From Pararhodobacter sp. (GTDB lineage Bacteria > Pseudomonadota > Alphaproteobacteria > Rhodobacterales > Rhodobacteraceae), in the NCBI RefSeq assembly GCF_034676545.1, contig NZ_JAUCBZ010000015.1, positions 1 to 64,000 on the forward strand: DNA of 64,000 nt. The letters run 5' to 3'. Position numbers and translations under genes: made by a program. Below, piece by piece: positions 9,576 through 18,771 of this stretch. Within the stretch, counting starts at the first letter, position 1. Every line of letters starts with the position of its first letter. The notes beneath the pieces are model-generated. The model did not search any database. It was not told the origin of the DNA and worked only from the letters and a program-made list of their open reading frames with translations.

Positions 9576-10794
9576 TTACAGTAGATTTCGGCGGGGGCCG
9601 GATTGGCGCAGGCCCAGATGCGCGGCCACGGTGGCGGCGACATCGACAAAGGCACAGTGGCCGATTTCACCGGTTCCCGCGCCATGAACAAGCACCGGCA
9701 CCCGCTCGCGGGTGTGGTCGGTGCCGGTCCAGGTGGGGTCGTTGCCGTGATCGGCGGTGAAGATCGCCAGATCGCCGGGGCGCAGGCGGGACAGGAAATC
9801 GGCGCAGTGCAGATCAAAGGTTTCCAGCGCGCGGGCGTAGCCGGAGATGTCGCGCGGGTGGCCATAGAGGCTGTCGAATTCCACGAGGTTGCAGAAGATC
9901 AGCGCGCCGTCCTCGGCAGTGTCGGCCAAGCGCAAGAGGTGCTGCACCAGATCGGCGTCGCTCTTGCCTTTGTGCAGATGGTCGATCCCTTGATGCGAGA
10001 AAATGTCGCCGATTTTGCCGATGGCGTGGACGGTGTGGCCGTCGGCCTGCGCCCAGTCCATCATCGTCGGGCTGGGCGGGGCGATGGCGAAATCGCGGCG
10101 GTTGCCGGTGCGTTTGAACGCGCCCGCCTCGCCGATAAAGGGCCGCGCGATGACCCGGCCCACCTTGCGGGCGTGCAGATAGGGCGCGAGGGTTTCGCAC
10201 AGCGTGATCAGGCGGTCGAGGCCAAAGGTTTCCTCATGCGCGGCGATCTGGAATACGCTGTCGGCCGAGGTGTAGCAGATCGGCCAACCGGTGCGCAGGT
10301 GTTCCGCGCCCAGCCGCTCCATGATCTCGATCCCGGCGGCGTGGCAGTTGCCGAGGATGCCGTCGCTGCCCGCGAGGTCACAGACCTTGGCGACCAGGGC
10401 GTCGTCAAAGGCGGGCTCGGTCTTGGGGAAATAGGTCCAGTCCCACGGGACGGGGACGCCCGCCAGCTCCCAATGGCCGGACGGGGTGTCCTTGCCGTTC
10501 GAGGTTTCGGTGGCCGCCGCCCAGCGCCCGGTGGGGGTGGCGGTCAGGCCTGCGGGTTTTATGCCCGAGGCCAGCGTGATCGCCCGCCCCATGCCCAGCG
10601 CGTCGAGGGTGGGGATGTTCAAGGGGCCGGTGCGCGCCGTTTTCGGCGCGGCCCTCGGCGCAGGCTTTGGCGATATGCGCCACCGTATTGGCCCCGGTAT
10701 CAGGCACGCCGTTGTTGAAGAACCGGGCGGCGTCAGGCGCGCCACCGATGCCCACCGAGTCGAGGACGATGACGAAGGCGCGGTTGGTGGTCAT
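9576..10794 (-). pseudogene. deoB: Phosphopentomutase, frameshifted
   Basis: DeoB interconverts (deoxy)ribose-1-phosphate and -5-phosphate with Mn2+. The start ATG at 10794 overlaps the deoA stop (ATGA) and encodes [18 protein letters not shown], an excellent N-terminus. That frame runs about 50 codons to GRAENG and then becomes nonsense. The rest of the protein ([16 protein letters not shown] through HWELAG, TADHGNDPTWTGTDHTRERV, ending RRNLL) is intact in another frame down to 9576. The switch needs one extra base near 10631-10650, in or beside a run of four T on the + strand (10640-10643) or the adjacent GCGCGC. Either the gene is inactive or this is an assembly/sequencing error; everything else looks conserved, including the metal-binding residues, which favours a recent or artefactual shift. 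Confidence 0.9.
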
Positions 10795-12098
10795 TGCGGG
10801 CCAATCCGATCCTGCACCAAGGGTTGCGGTTTGGGCGCATCGCCCAAGTGATAGGCGGCTTGCAGCGCGGCAATGGCGCGGTCGGCGGTGGCGTCGTCCT
10901 TTGCATGCACCATGGCCAGTGGTGCGCCGGGGCCGACCTGCGCGCCAGGTTCGGCAAGCGCCGAGAAACCGACGCGCGGATCCACCGGGTCGCCGCCTTT
11001 CAGCCGACCACCGCCCAGATGCACCACGGCGGTGCCAACGGCGCGGGTGTCGATGCGGGCGATGGTGCCGGGATGCGGCGCGGGAACCTCGCGGATCACC
11101 GGGGCTTTGGGCAGGTGATCGGCGTAGCGGGTGGCGAAATCGGCGGGGCCGCCCTGGGCCGCGACCATACGCTCGAACCGCGCGGCGGCGGCCCCTGAGG
11201 TCAGCGTTTCGCGGATGCGGTCGCTGCCCGTTTCGGCGTCCATGGCAAGGCCCGCCAGCGCCAGAACCTCGCCACACAAGGCGCAGGTCAGGTCGATCAG
11301 GCGCGGCGAGACGGCTTTGCCGGTCAGGGTGTCCATGACCTCCAGAACCTCCAGCGCGTTGCCGGCGGTCAGGGCCAGCGGGCGGTCCATGTCGGTGATC
11401 AGGGCCGAGGTCTTGCAGCCCGCGCCGTTGGCGGTCTTGACCAAGGACGCGGCCAGCGCCTGTGCCTGGTCAACGCTGGGCAGGAACGCGCCCGAGCCGA
11501 CCTTGACGTCAAGCACCAAAGCCCCCAGCCCCGCCGCCAGTTTCTTGGACAGGATCGAGGCGGTGATCAGATCGACGCTTTCGACGGTGCCGGTAACGTC
11601 GCGGATCGCATAGAGACGTTTGTCGGCGGGCGCGATGCGACCCGAGGCGCTGACGATGGCGCAGCCGACCTCTCGCATCAGGGCGCGCAAACGGTCCTCG
11701 GAGGTCTCGGTGAGATAGCCGGGGATCGATTCCAGTTTGTCGAGCGTGCCGCCGGTGTGGCCCAGACCGCGCCCCGAGACCATCGGCACAAAGGCCCCGC
11801 ATTCGGCCAGCGCGGGGGCCAGCAGCAGCGAGATGCTGTCGCCCACCCCGCCGGTCGAGTGTTTGTCCAACACCGGGCCGGGCAGATCCCAGGCCAGCAC
11901 ATCGCCCGAGTCGCGCATGGCCAGCGTCAGGGCGACGCGCGCCTCCTCGCCCAGACCCTTGAGCAGGGCGGCCATGGCAAAGGCCCCGGCTTGCGCATCG
12001 GTCACCGCGCCATCGGCAAGGCCGCGCGCGAACCACGCCATGCCCGCCGGCGTCGGCTGCCCGTCGCGCACGGATTCGATGACCGCGCGGGCGTCCAT
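10791..12098 (-). CDS. deoA: Thymidine phosphorylase, 435 aa
   Basis: Phosphorolyses thymidine to thymine and 2-deoxyribose-1-phosphate, feeding DeoB. The phosphate-binding [14 protein letters not shown] lies near residues 80-95. The family signature [16 protein letters not shown] follows, and an alpha/beta C-terminal domain ([14 protein letters not shown] onward) ends the protein. E. coli DeoA is 440 residues. The open frame extends upstream into cdd sequence, but the true start is the ATG at 12098, which shares one base with the cdd stop (TGATG). Second gene of the salvage operon. Confidence 0.96.
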   Translation of the reverse strand: MDARAVIESVRDGQPTPAGMAWFARGLADGAVTDAQAGAFAMAALLKGLGEEARVALTLAMRDSGDVLAWDLPGPVLDKHSTGGVGDSISLLLAPALAECGAFVPMVSGRGLGHTGGTLDKLESIPGYLTETSEDRLRALMREVGCAIVSASGRIAPADKRLYAIRDVTGTVESVDLITASILSKKLAAGLGALVLDVKVGSGAFLPSVDQAQALAASLVKTANGAGCKTSALITDMDRPLALTAGNALEVLEVMDTLTGKAVSPRLIDLTCALCGEVLALAGLAMDAETGSDRIRETLTSGAAAARFERMVAAQGGPADFATRYADHLPKAPVIREVPAPHPGTIARIDTRAVGTAVVHLGGGRLKGGDPVDPRVGFSALAEPGAQVGPGAPLAMVHAKDDATADRAIAALQAAYHLGDAPKPQPLVQDRIGPQ

Positions 12099-12490
12099 CA
12101 GGCTTTCGCCATGTGGCTGGCGTTGAACGCGCCGGGCAGCAGTTGATCCATGGTCATGGTCAGGGTCTTGCCGTCGGTGGTGGCCATGGTGACCGCCACA
12201 TCGCCACCGGCGAATTCGCTGAGTTTCTGGCGGCAGCCGCCGCAGGGTGGCACCGGGGCCGGGCTGTCGGCGATGACGAAAACCTCGGCGATCTGCGTGT
12301 CGCCGCCCGCCACCATCGCCGCAATCGCGCCCGCCTCGGCGCAGGTGCTTTGCGGATAGGCGACGTTTTCCACGTTGCACCCGGCATAAACCTTGCCCGA
12401 GGTGGTGCGGATCGCCGCCCCCACCTTGAAGCGCGAATAGGGCACATGAGCGTTCTCGCGCACGGCGCGGGCGGTTTCCAGCAGGGACAT
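12098..12490 (-). CDS. cdd: Cytidine deaminase, 130 aa
   Basis: Tetrameric zinc-type cytidine deaminase producing uridine/deoxyuridine. Zinc ligands are Cys50 in STCAEAGA (with catalytic Glu52) and the PCGGC pair at about residues 83-86. The substrate-binding NVENVAYPQ precedes it. Start at 12490 (MSLLETARAV) fits the family N-terminus; upstream in-frame ATG at 12553 would add 21 atypical residues. First gene of the cdd-deoA-deoB-add-upp operon. No clear Shine-Dalgarno beyond a GAAAGCGAG stretch. Confidence 0.95.
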   Translation of the reverse strand: MSLLETARAVRENAHVPYSRFKVGAAIRTTSGKVYAGCNVENVAYPQSTCAEAGAIAAMVAGGDTQIAEVFVIADSPAPVPPCGGCRQKLSEFAGGDVAVTMATTDGKTLTMTMDQLLPGAFNASHMAKA

Positions 12491-12567
12491 CGGCGGCTCG
12501 CTTTCGAATTTGACCAATTGATCCAGCTTTGCGCAGAGCGCGGCTTGATGCAAGGGGCGGCGATGTC

Positions 12568-13020
12568 TCAGCCGGCCAGCAGGTATGTGATCCGGTGCTC
12601 GCGGATCACCCAGGCGCAGGGGTCGTAGGGGCCGAAGGTTTCCAGATTCAAGGGCGCGCAGCCTTGTCCGGATGGGGTCAGGGCAAAGCGCAGGATCTGC
12701 GCGCTTTCATTGCCCGACCACGCGATGTTCAACTGCACGCGGCAGACATGATCCCCGGCCACTGGTGCCGGGTCACAGGTGGCGGTGAGCGTATGGAGGT
12801 CCGGGCTTTCCGGCGCATTGATGCCCAGTTCAAACAGCATTTGCGTGATCAGCGCGGTTCCGGTGCCGTCGGGCATGGGGGTGCCGGTATCGTCCAGAAC
12901 CTGCGCCGTCGGGGCGACGGCGACCAGTGCCGAGAGGATCTGCGGCGTGTTGGGCGCGGTTTGCGCGGCCAAGGGAGTGGCGGCCAGCAGGGTGAGGATG
13001 GCGAGGTCAAGCGGGCGCAT
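12568..13020 (-). CDS. Exported protein of unknown family, 150 aa
   Basis: Signal peptide MRPLDLAILTLLAATPLAAQ, then a mature part with four Cys (TCDPAPVAGDHVC, GQGCAPLN, YDPCAWV) that could form two disulfides in the periplasm. I do not recognise the family. The start at 13020 follows from the signal peptide; the longer open frame to 13131 lies inside the bicupin gene. Its first 14 bases overlap the 3' end of the bicupin gene, so the two are probably co-transcribed. Function unknown. Confidence 0.75.
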   Translation of the reverse strand: MRPLDLAILTLLAATPLAAQTAPNTPQILSALVAVAPTAQVLDDTGTPMPDGTGTALITQMLFELGINAPESPDLHTLTATCDPAPVAGDHVCRVQLNIAWSGNESAQILRFALTPSGQGCAPLNLETFGPYDPCAWVIREHRITYLLAG

Positions 13021-14104
13021 CCAGACCCTCCGTGACGAAATCGCCGGGCAGCGAGACTTCGAGCAGCTCCAGATCAGGCGTCGGATCGGCGTAACGCGTC
13101 GCCATGCCGGGCGGGATGACAAAGGCATCACCCGCCGTCACGGCGTGGGGTTCCTTGCCCTCGCCGTGCAGGGTCAGGCCGCCGGACATGACGAAACTGA
13201 ACAGGATGTCGCCCCGATGCCGGGTCCAGGCGGTCGGCGCAGCATCGGGCCGCAGCACCATCACCGAGGCGACGCCTTTGGTATTGGCATTGATCGTCGT
13301 GTCGCGAGCGTTGAAACCGGGCAGCCGCGCCGGGTGAAACACGCCCTGCGCGCCGATGTTATGGACAAACCGCTGCCCCTGCCATTCGCGATCCGGCCGC
13401 AGGTCAGCGGTCGGCAGGGTCATCTGGTGGTCGATCTCGGTGACATGCTCGGCGGGCACGCCGATTTCGATCACTTCGATGCCCTCCGAGGCCTCGACAA
13501 CCCGGTGGCGGATTTCGGGCGGCTGGATGAAGCAATCCCCGGCGCGCAGGCGACGCAACCCGCCTTGATCCTCATAGAGCACGTCAACCCAACCCTTGAC
13601 GCAAAAGATCAGTTGAAACCCGACGCGGTGAAAATGCACCATGTCGGGCACCGGGCCACCGTCTGGAATGCGGATATGGCTGGCGATCATCGCCCCGCCC
13701 AGCCGCGTCGGCACCAGATCGCGGTAGTGCATCCCGGCGCGGCCAATCACCCACGGGGCCTGATCGGCCAGGCGGCGCACGACAAAGGCATGCGCTGTCG
13801 GCGGCACGATCATCGCGGGGTTCAGGTCGTCGATCAACACCCGCGTGCCATTCGGCGCGGTCAGGGCGCGTTGCCCGGCGGCAAACCCGTCTGGATCATC
13901 GGTCAGAATGCGAATCGTGCCGGGGCTTTCCTTGGCACCTTTTTCAAGCCGCAGCCTGATCCCGTGGCCCGACAGCACCACGACCTGAGGATCATCGGCG
14001 GGAAAAATCCTGTCGAGGCGCAGTTTCAGGACCTGCGTGAAAAACGCCAGATCGTCGCGCAAATCCACGGTCGGCAAACGGATCTCGGCCCGAATATCGG
14101 TCAT
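13007..14104 (-). CDS. Bicupin protein with N-terminal glyoxalase-like segment, 365 aa
   Basis: Residues about 8-70 (LPTVDLRDDLAFFTQVLKLR, then HGIRLRLEKG) look like half of a vicinal-oxygen-chelate (glyoxalase-type) domain. Two cupin domains follow: the first around MVHFHRVGFQLIFCVKG and GDCFIQPPEIRHRV (His metal ligands), the second around ILFSFVMSGGLTLHG and GDAFVIPPGMATRY. In the second cupin the usual first-motif His pair is not evident, so it may be structural. Such proteins are often dioxygenases or isomerases; the substrate is unknown. Start at 14104 is set by AGAGGGGCTTGTC just upstream. Divergent from maeB across 136 bases. Confidence 0.75.
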   Translation of the reverse strand: MTDIRAEIRLPTVDLRDDLAFFTQVLKLRLDRIFPADDPQVVVLSGHGIRLRLEKGAKESPGTIRILTDDPDGFAAGQRALTAPNGTRVLIDDLNPAMIVPPTAHAFVVRRLADQAPWVIGRAGMHYRDLVPTRLGGAMIASHIRIPDGGPVPDMVHFHRVGFQLIFCVKGWVDVLYEDQGGLRRLRAGDCFIQPPEIRHRVVEASEGIEVIEIGVPAEHVTEIDHQMTLPTADLRPDREWQGQRFVHNIGAQGVFHPARLPGFNARDTTINANTKGVASVMVLRPDAAPTAWTRHRGDILFSFVMSGGLTLHGEGKEPHAVTAGDAFVIPPGMATRYADPTPDLELLEVSLPGDFVTEGLDAPA

Positions 14105-14207
14105 GACAAGCCCCTCTTTGCGCCGCATAGTGCAAACCGAACCGCGCATTTGCAAGACTCACTTGAAACTGTTGCGCGGCAACGGGGCTAGCGCCGAAAC
14201 TAGAATA

Positions 14208-14226
14208 GTTTAGTGTTGAACTAAAC
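14208..14226. promoter_or_regulatory. Perfect 7-5-7 inverted repeat upstream of maeB (candidate operator)
   Basis: GTTTAGT-gttga-ACTAAAC ends 14 bases before the maeB start and just upstream of its GGAGG. It is AT-rich against a GC-rich background and has no T-tract, so it looks like a dimeric regulator site rather than a terminator. Its position would let a bound repressor block maeB. The regulator is unknown. Confidence 0.5.
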
Positions 14227-14240
14227 CTTTGGAGGACTCC

Positions 14241-16532
14241 ATGACCGACGGTCGGCAAGACGATGTGAAGCAAGCAACCCGGCAAGCGGCACTGGATTAT
14301 CACGAATTCCCGACACCGGGAAAACTGGAGATCCGCGCCACGAAACCGATGGCCAACGGTCGCGACCTGAGCCGCGCCTATTCGCCCGGCGTCGCGGAAG
14401 CCTGCCTTGAGATCAAAGCCGACCCAACCACCGCCGCCCGCTATACCACGCGCGGCAATCTGGTCGGGGTTGTGACCAATGGCACGGCGGTTCTGGGGCT
14501 GGGCAACATCGGCGCGCTGGCCTCGAAACCGGTGATGGAGGGCAAGGCCGTCCTGTTCAAGAAATTCGCCAACATCGACTGTTTCGACATCGAGCTGAAC
14601 GAATCCGACCCCGAGAAACTGGCCGCAATCGTCTGCGCGCTGGAGCCGACCTTTGGTGCAATCAATCTGGAGGACATCAAGGCCCCGGATTGCTTTGTCG
14701 TCGAGCGTATCTGCCGCGAGCGGATGGGCATTCCGGTGTTCCACGACGACCAGCATGGCACGGCGATTGTTGTGGGGGCGGCGGCGACCAACGGGCTGCA
14801 CCTGACGGGCCGCAACTTTGCCGATATCAAGATCGTCTCGACCGGCGGCGGGGCGGCGGGGATTGCCTGTCTGAACATGCTGCTGAAGCTGGGCGCAAAG
14901 CGCGAGAACATCTGGCTGTGCGACCTTCACGGGCTGGTCTACAAAGGCCGCGAAGCCGATATGAACCCGGAAAAGGCGGCGTTTGCGCAAGACAGCGACC
15001 TGCGCTCGCTGGATGAGGTGATTGACGGGGCCGATCTGTTTCTGGGCCTGTCGGGTCCCGGCGTGTTGAACCCCGGGCATGTCGCGCGCATGGCAAGCGA
15101 CCCGGTGATCTTTGCGCTGGCGAACCCGACGCCCGAGATCATGCCCGAGGACGTGCAAGCCGTCGCACCGGGCGCGATCATGGCCACGGGCCGCAGCGAT
15201 TATCCCAATCAAGTCAACAACGTGCTGTGTTTCCCGTTCATCTTTCGCGGGGCGCTGGATGTAGGCGCAACGCAGATCAACGACGCCATGCAGATCGCCT
15301 GCGTTGAAGGCATCGCCAAGCTGGCGCGCGCAACCACCAGCGCCGAAGCCGCGGCGGCCTATCAGGGCGAAACGCTCAGCTTTGGCCGTGAGTATCTGAT
15401 CCCGAAACCCTTTGACCCGCGTTTGATGGGGGTGGTTGCCGGGGCGGTGGCCAAGGCCGCGATGGAAACCGGTGTCGCAACCCGGCCACTGGAGGACTTG
15501 GTGGCCTACAAGAACAAGCTGGACGAGTCGATGTTCCGCTCGGCCCTGCTGATGCGCCCGGTGTTTGCCGCCGCCAAATCGTCCGCGCGCCGGATCGTGT
15601 TCGCCGAGGGCGAGGATGAGCGCGTGCTGCGTGCATCGCTGGCCGTCATGGAGGAAACCACCGAGGTTCCGATCCTGATCGGCCGCCCGGACGTGATCGC
15701 GAAACGCTGCGAGCGGTATGGCTTGCCCATCCGGCCGGGCACCGATTTCGACGTGGTAAACCCCGAGAACGACGCGCGCTATCGGGACTATTGGGAAACC
15801 TATCATGCCTTGATGGAACGGCGCGGCGTCACGCCCGACACCGCCAAGGCCACCCTGCGCACCAACACCACCGCAATCGCGGCCATCATGGTGCATCGCG
15901 GCGACGCCGACAGCATGATCTGCGGCACATTCGGGCAGCCCTTGTGGCATCTGAACTATGTGCGGCAAATTCTGGCGCGCGACAAACTGCACGCGGTCGG
16001 GGCACTGAGCCTGATCATTCAGAATGACGGCCCGCTGTTCATTGCCGATATCCAGGTCAATGCCGAGCCAACACCCGAGCAAATCACCGCATCCGCCATT
16101 GGCGCGGCGCGCCATGCACGGCGGTTCGGGGTGACGCCCAAGGTTGCGCTGTGTTCGCACTCGCAATTCGGCACGCTGGATACGTCTTCGGGGCGGCGGA
16201 TGCGCGCGGCGCTGGATATGATGGACGAGATGGGCCTCGATTTTGAATACGAGGGCGAAATGGCGGTCGATGCGGCGCTGGACCATGATTTGCGGCTGCG
16301 GATCTACCCGCGCTCGCGGCTGACCGGGTCGGCCAATATCCTGATTTTCGCCAATACCGATGCCGCGGGTGCGGCGCGCAACATCCTGAAAACCCGCGCG
16401 GGCGGGCTGGAGGTTGGCCCGATCCTGATGGGCATGGGCAACCGCGCGCATATCGTCACGCCGTCAATCACCGCGCGCGGATTGCTGAATATGGCGGCAA
16501 TTGCGGGAACACCGGTGTCGCAATACGGCTGA
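14241..16532 (+). CDS. maeB: NADP-dependent malic enzyme (malate to pyruvate), MaeB type, 763 aa
   Basis: Oxidative decarboxylation of malate to pyruvate. Residues 1-425 are the malic enzyme proper: SRAYSPGVAEACLEI, NGTAVLGLGNIGA, FHDDQHGTAIVVGAAAT, and the Rossmann segment KIVSTGGGAAGIACLNML. Residues from about 430 form a phosphotransacetylase-like domain (RIVFAEGEDERVLRAS to the end), the MaeB hybrid architecture, where it has an allosteric rather than catalytic role. Length is typical (750-770). The start at 14241 has GGAGGACTCC before it; the ATG at 14229 would put the ribosome site inside the gene. Preceded by the inverted repeat at 14208-14226. Confidence 0.96.
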   Translation: MTDGRQDDVKQATRQAALDYHEFPTPGKLEIRATKPMANGRDLSRAYSPGVAEACLEIKADPTTAARYTTRGNLVGVVTNGTAVLGLGNIGALASKPVMEGKAVLFKKFANIDCFDIELNESDPEKLAAIVCALEPTFGAINLEDIKAPDCFVVERICRERMGIPVFHDDQHGTAIVVGAAATNGLHLTGRNFADIKIVSTGGGAAGIACLNMLLKLGAKRENIWLCDLHGLVYKGREADMNPEKAAFAQDSDLRSLDEVIDGADLFLGLSGPGVLNPGHVARMASDPVIFALANPTPEIMPEDVQAVAPGAIMATGRSDYPNQVNNVLCFPFIFRGALDVGATQINDAMQIACVEGIAKLARATTSAEAAAAYQGETLSFGREYLIPKPFDPRLMGVVAGAVAKAAMETGVATRPLEDLVAYKNKLDESMFRSALLMRPVFAAAKSSARRIVFAEGEDERVLRASLAVMEETTEVPILIGRPDVIAKRCERYGLPIRPGTDFDVVNPENDARYRDYWETYHALMERRGVTPDTAKATLRTNTTAIAAIMVHRGDADSMICGTFGQPLWHLNYVRQILARDKLHAVGALSLIIQNDGPLFIADIQVNAEPTPEQITASAIGAARHARRFGVTPKVALCSHSQFGTLDTSSGRRMRAALDMMDEMGLDFEYEGEMAVDAALDHDLRLRIYPRSRLTGSANILIFANTDAAGAARNILKTRAGGLEVGPILMGMGNRAHIVTPSITARGLLNMAAIAGTPVSQYG

Positions 16533-16539
16533 GTCGAAC

Positions 16540-16650
16540 TGCAAAGACGCGCGGCCGGGATTTGCAAACCTTGGCCGCGCTTGCCATTTCGGCCACGAAT
16601 CAGCGTGAGTTTGCAAAGATTAGCCGCGGCGACTTGCGAATTTCTGCAAA
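16540..16650 (+). promoter_or_regulatory. Cluster of TGCAAA boxes upstream of prpE
   Basis: In the 210-base gap before prpE there are four TGCAAA copies: 16540-16545, TTTGCAAA at 16561-16568, TTTGCAAA at 16610-16617, and TCTGCAAA at 16643-16650, plus a variant TTGCGAA at 16634-16640. The last three TGCAAA copies are followed after the same distance by CCGCG (consensus TyTGCAAA-n6-CCGCG). A TTTGCAAA-type motif is what I recall for the ScfR/PccR short-chain-acyl-CoA regulators that control propionyl-CoA genes in Rhodobacter, so this is probably the PccR control region of prpE. Confidence 0.6.
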
Positions 16651-16742
16651 TTCTTGCCGCGCCCAAGCCCTGTCATCCGGTAACAGCGTTGCGTGATGGG
16701 CCTCACCTTGCGTAACTAACCGCATACGAGGAGGAGGTCCCC

Positions 16743-18635
16743 ATGAGCTACGCAGACGTCTACCGGCAGTCAATCGAAGACCCGGACGGGTTCTGGCTGG
16801 AACAGGCCAAAGCCATCGACTGGGACACGCCGCCCACCCGCGCCCTGTTTCCAGAGCGCGCACCGATTTACGAGTGGTTCAAGGACGCCGAGGTCAACAC
16901 CTGCTGGAACGCCGTGGATCGCCATGTCGCCGGCGGGCGCGGCAATCAGACGGCGATCATTTACGACAGCCCGATCAGCCACACCAAGCAGGAAATCACC
17001 TATGCCGAGTTGCTGGAGCGGGTCTCGATGCTGGCCGGGGCGCTGAAGGCCAAAGGCGTCGAAAAGGGCGACCGGGTGATCATTTACATGCCGATGATCC
17101 CGCAAGCTCTGGAGGCGATGCTGGCCTGCGCGCGCCTCGGGGCCATTCATTCGATGGTGTTCGGCGGCTTTGCGGCCAATGAGCTGGCCACCCGCATCAA
17201 TGATGCGAAACCCAAGGCGATCATCGCCGCAAGCTGCGGGTTGGAGCCGGGCCGCGTGGTGCAGTACAAACCGCTGCTGGATGGCGCGCTGGAAATGTCC
17301 AGCCACAAGCCGGAGTTCTGCATCATTTATCAGCGGGATCAAGCGGTTGCCAAGCTGACCGCGGGTCGCGATTTTGACTGGCACACCGTGCAATCGGGTG
17401 TGGAGCCGGCAAATTGCGTGCCGGTTCGCGGCGATCATCCGGCCTATATCCTGTATACCTCGGGCACCACGGGCAACCCCAAAGGCGTGATCCGCGCCAC
17501 GGGCGGGCATCTTGTGGCCTTGGCCTGGACGATGAAGAACCACTATAACGTCAACCCCGGCGAGGTCTTCTGGACAGCCTCGGATGTGGGCTGGGTCGTG
17601 GGGCATTCCTATATCGTCTACGGTCCGCTGATCCACGGCGCGACCACCGTGGTGTTCGAGGGCAAACCCGTGGGCACGCCCGATGCGGGCACCTTCTGGC
17701 GGGTGATCGAAGAGCACAAGGTGGTCAGCTTTTTCACCGCGCCAACCGCCTTCCGGGCAATCAAGCGCGAAGACCCCAAGGGCGAGTTCCTGGCGAAATA
17801 CGACACCTCGTCGCTGCGCGTGCTGTATCTGGCCGGTGAGCGGGCCGACCCTGACACGATTATCTGGGCGCAAGACAAGCTGGGCGTGCCGGTGGTCGAT
17901 CACTGGTGGCAAACCGAAACCGGCTGGGCCATTTGCGGCAACCCGCAGGGGCTGGACCCGCTGCCGATCAAGATCGGATCGCCCTCGGTGCCGATGCCGG
18001 GATACAAGGTCGAGGTGTTGGATGAGGCGGGCCAACCGGTGCCGCGGGGCACATTGGGCGCCATCGCGATCAAGCTGCCCTTGCCGCCCGGAACGCTGGC
18101 CAACCTGTGGAACGCCGAAGCGCGGTTCAAGAAAGCCTATCTGGAAACCTTCCCCGGCTATTATGAAACCGGCGACGCGGGTTATATCGACGCGGACGGC
18201 TATGTTTATATCATGGCGCGCACCGATGACGTGATCAACGTCGCCGGGCACCGCCTGTCAACCGGCGCGATGGAGGAGATTCTGGCCGCGCATTCGGATG
18301 TTGGTGAATGCGCCGTGATCGGCGTCACCGATCAGCTGAAGGGTCAGTTGCCGCTGGGCTTGTTGTGCCTGAACAAGGGTGTGGACCGCGACCCTGCGGA
18401 AATCATCCAGGAATGCGTGACGCTGGTGCGCAACAAGATCGGACCGGTTGCCGCGTTCAAACTGGCGGTGGTCGTGGAACGCTTGCCCAAGACTCGCTCT
18501 GGCAAGATTCTGCGGGCAACGATGGTCAAGATCGCCGATGGCGAGGCTTACACCATGCCCGCCACCATCGACGACCCGGCGATTCTGGACGAGATCGGTG
18601 ACGCCCTGCGAACAATCGGCTATGCCAAGGCCTGA
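16743..18635 (+). CDS. prpE: Propionate-CoA ligase, 630 aa
   Basis: Acetyl-CoA-synthetase-like ANL enzyme activating propionate to propionyl-CoA. Motifs: YILYTSGTTGNPKGVIRATG (P-loop), WWQTETGW, the YETGDAGYIDADGYVYIMAR hinge, and the acetylatable catalytic Lys in KTRSGKILRATM. The N-terminal ACAS_N domain (SYADVYRQSIEDPDGFW) and 630-residue length match PrpE rather than Acs (about 650). Strong GAGGAGG lies upstream. The TGCAAA cluster in the upstream gap suggests control by propionyl-CoA status. A strong hairpin follows the gene. Confidence 0.95.
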   Translation: MSYADVYRQSIEDPDGFWLEQAKAIDWDTPPTRALFPERAPIYEWFKDAEVNTCWNAVDRHVAGGRGNQTAIIYDSPISHTKQEITYAELLERVSMLAGALKAKGVEKGDRVIIYMPMIPQALEAMLACARLGAIHSMVFGGFAANELATRINDAKPKAIIAASCGLEPGRVVQYKPLLDGALEMSSHKPEFCIIYQRDQAVAKLTAGRDFDWHTVQSGVEPANCVPVRGDHPAYILYTSGTTGNPKGVIRATGGHLVALAWTMKNHYNVNPGEVFWTASDVGWVVGHSYIVYGPLIHGATTVVFEGKPVGTPDAGTFWRVIEEHKVVSFFTAPTAFRAIKREDPKGEFLAKYDTSSLRVLYLAGERADPDTIIWAQDKLGVPVVDHWWQTETGWAICGNPQGLDPLPIKIGSPSVPMPGYKVEVLDEAGQPVPRGTLGAIAIKLPLPPGTLANLWNAEARFKKAYLETFPGYYETGDAGYIDADGYVYIMARTDDVINVAGHRLSTGAMEEILAAHSDVGECAVIGVTDQLKGQLPLGLLCLNKGVDRDPAEIIQECVTLVRNKIGPVAAFKLAVVVERLPKTRSGKILRATMVKIADGEAYTMPATIDDPAILDEIGDALRTIGYAKA

Positions 18636-18656
18636 CATTTCCAGTTTGAAAACAAT

Positions 18657-18689
18657 AGGAAGCCCCGCTGTTGCCTGGCGGGGCTTCCT
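18657..18689 (+). terminator. Strong hairpin after prpE
   Basis: AGGAAGCCCCGC / GCGGGGCTTCCT, a 12-base-pair stem with a 9-base loop, 21 bases after the prpE stop. There is no T-run after it, so termination would be Rho-assisted or it protects the 3' end. Confidence 0.6.
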
Positions 18690-18771
18690 GTGTCATGGAT
18701 ATGCACTCACCTCTTGATTGTACGGCCAATAGATCGCAATCTCTGTTTTCAAAGGTGAGAGGTAGAGTAGC

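Noticed and set aside
13992..16451. 819-codon open frame on the minus strand
   Set aside because: It is antisense to maeB, whose protein is fully conserved. The translation is rich in His, Arg, Gly and Gln without any domain, as expected for the shadow of a high-GC gene.
16770..18251. 493-codon open frame on the minus strand
   Set aside because: Antisense to prpE with shadow-type composition.
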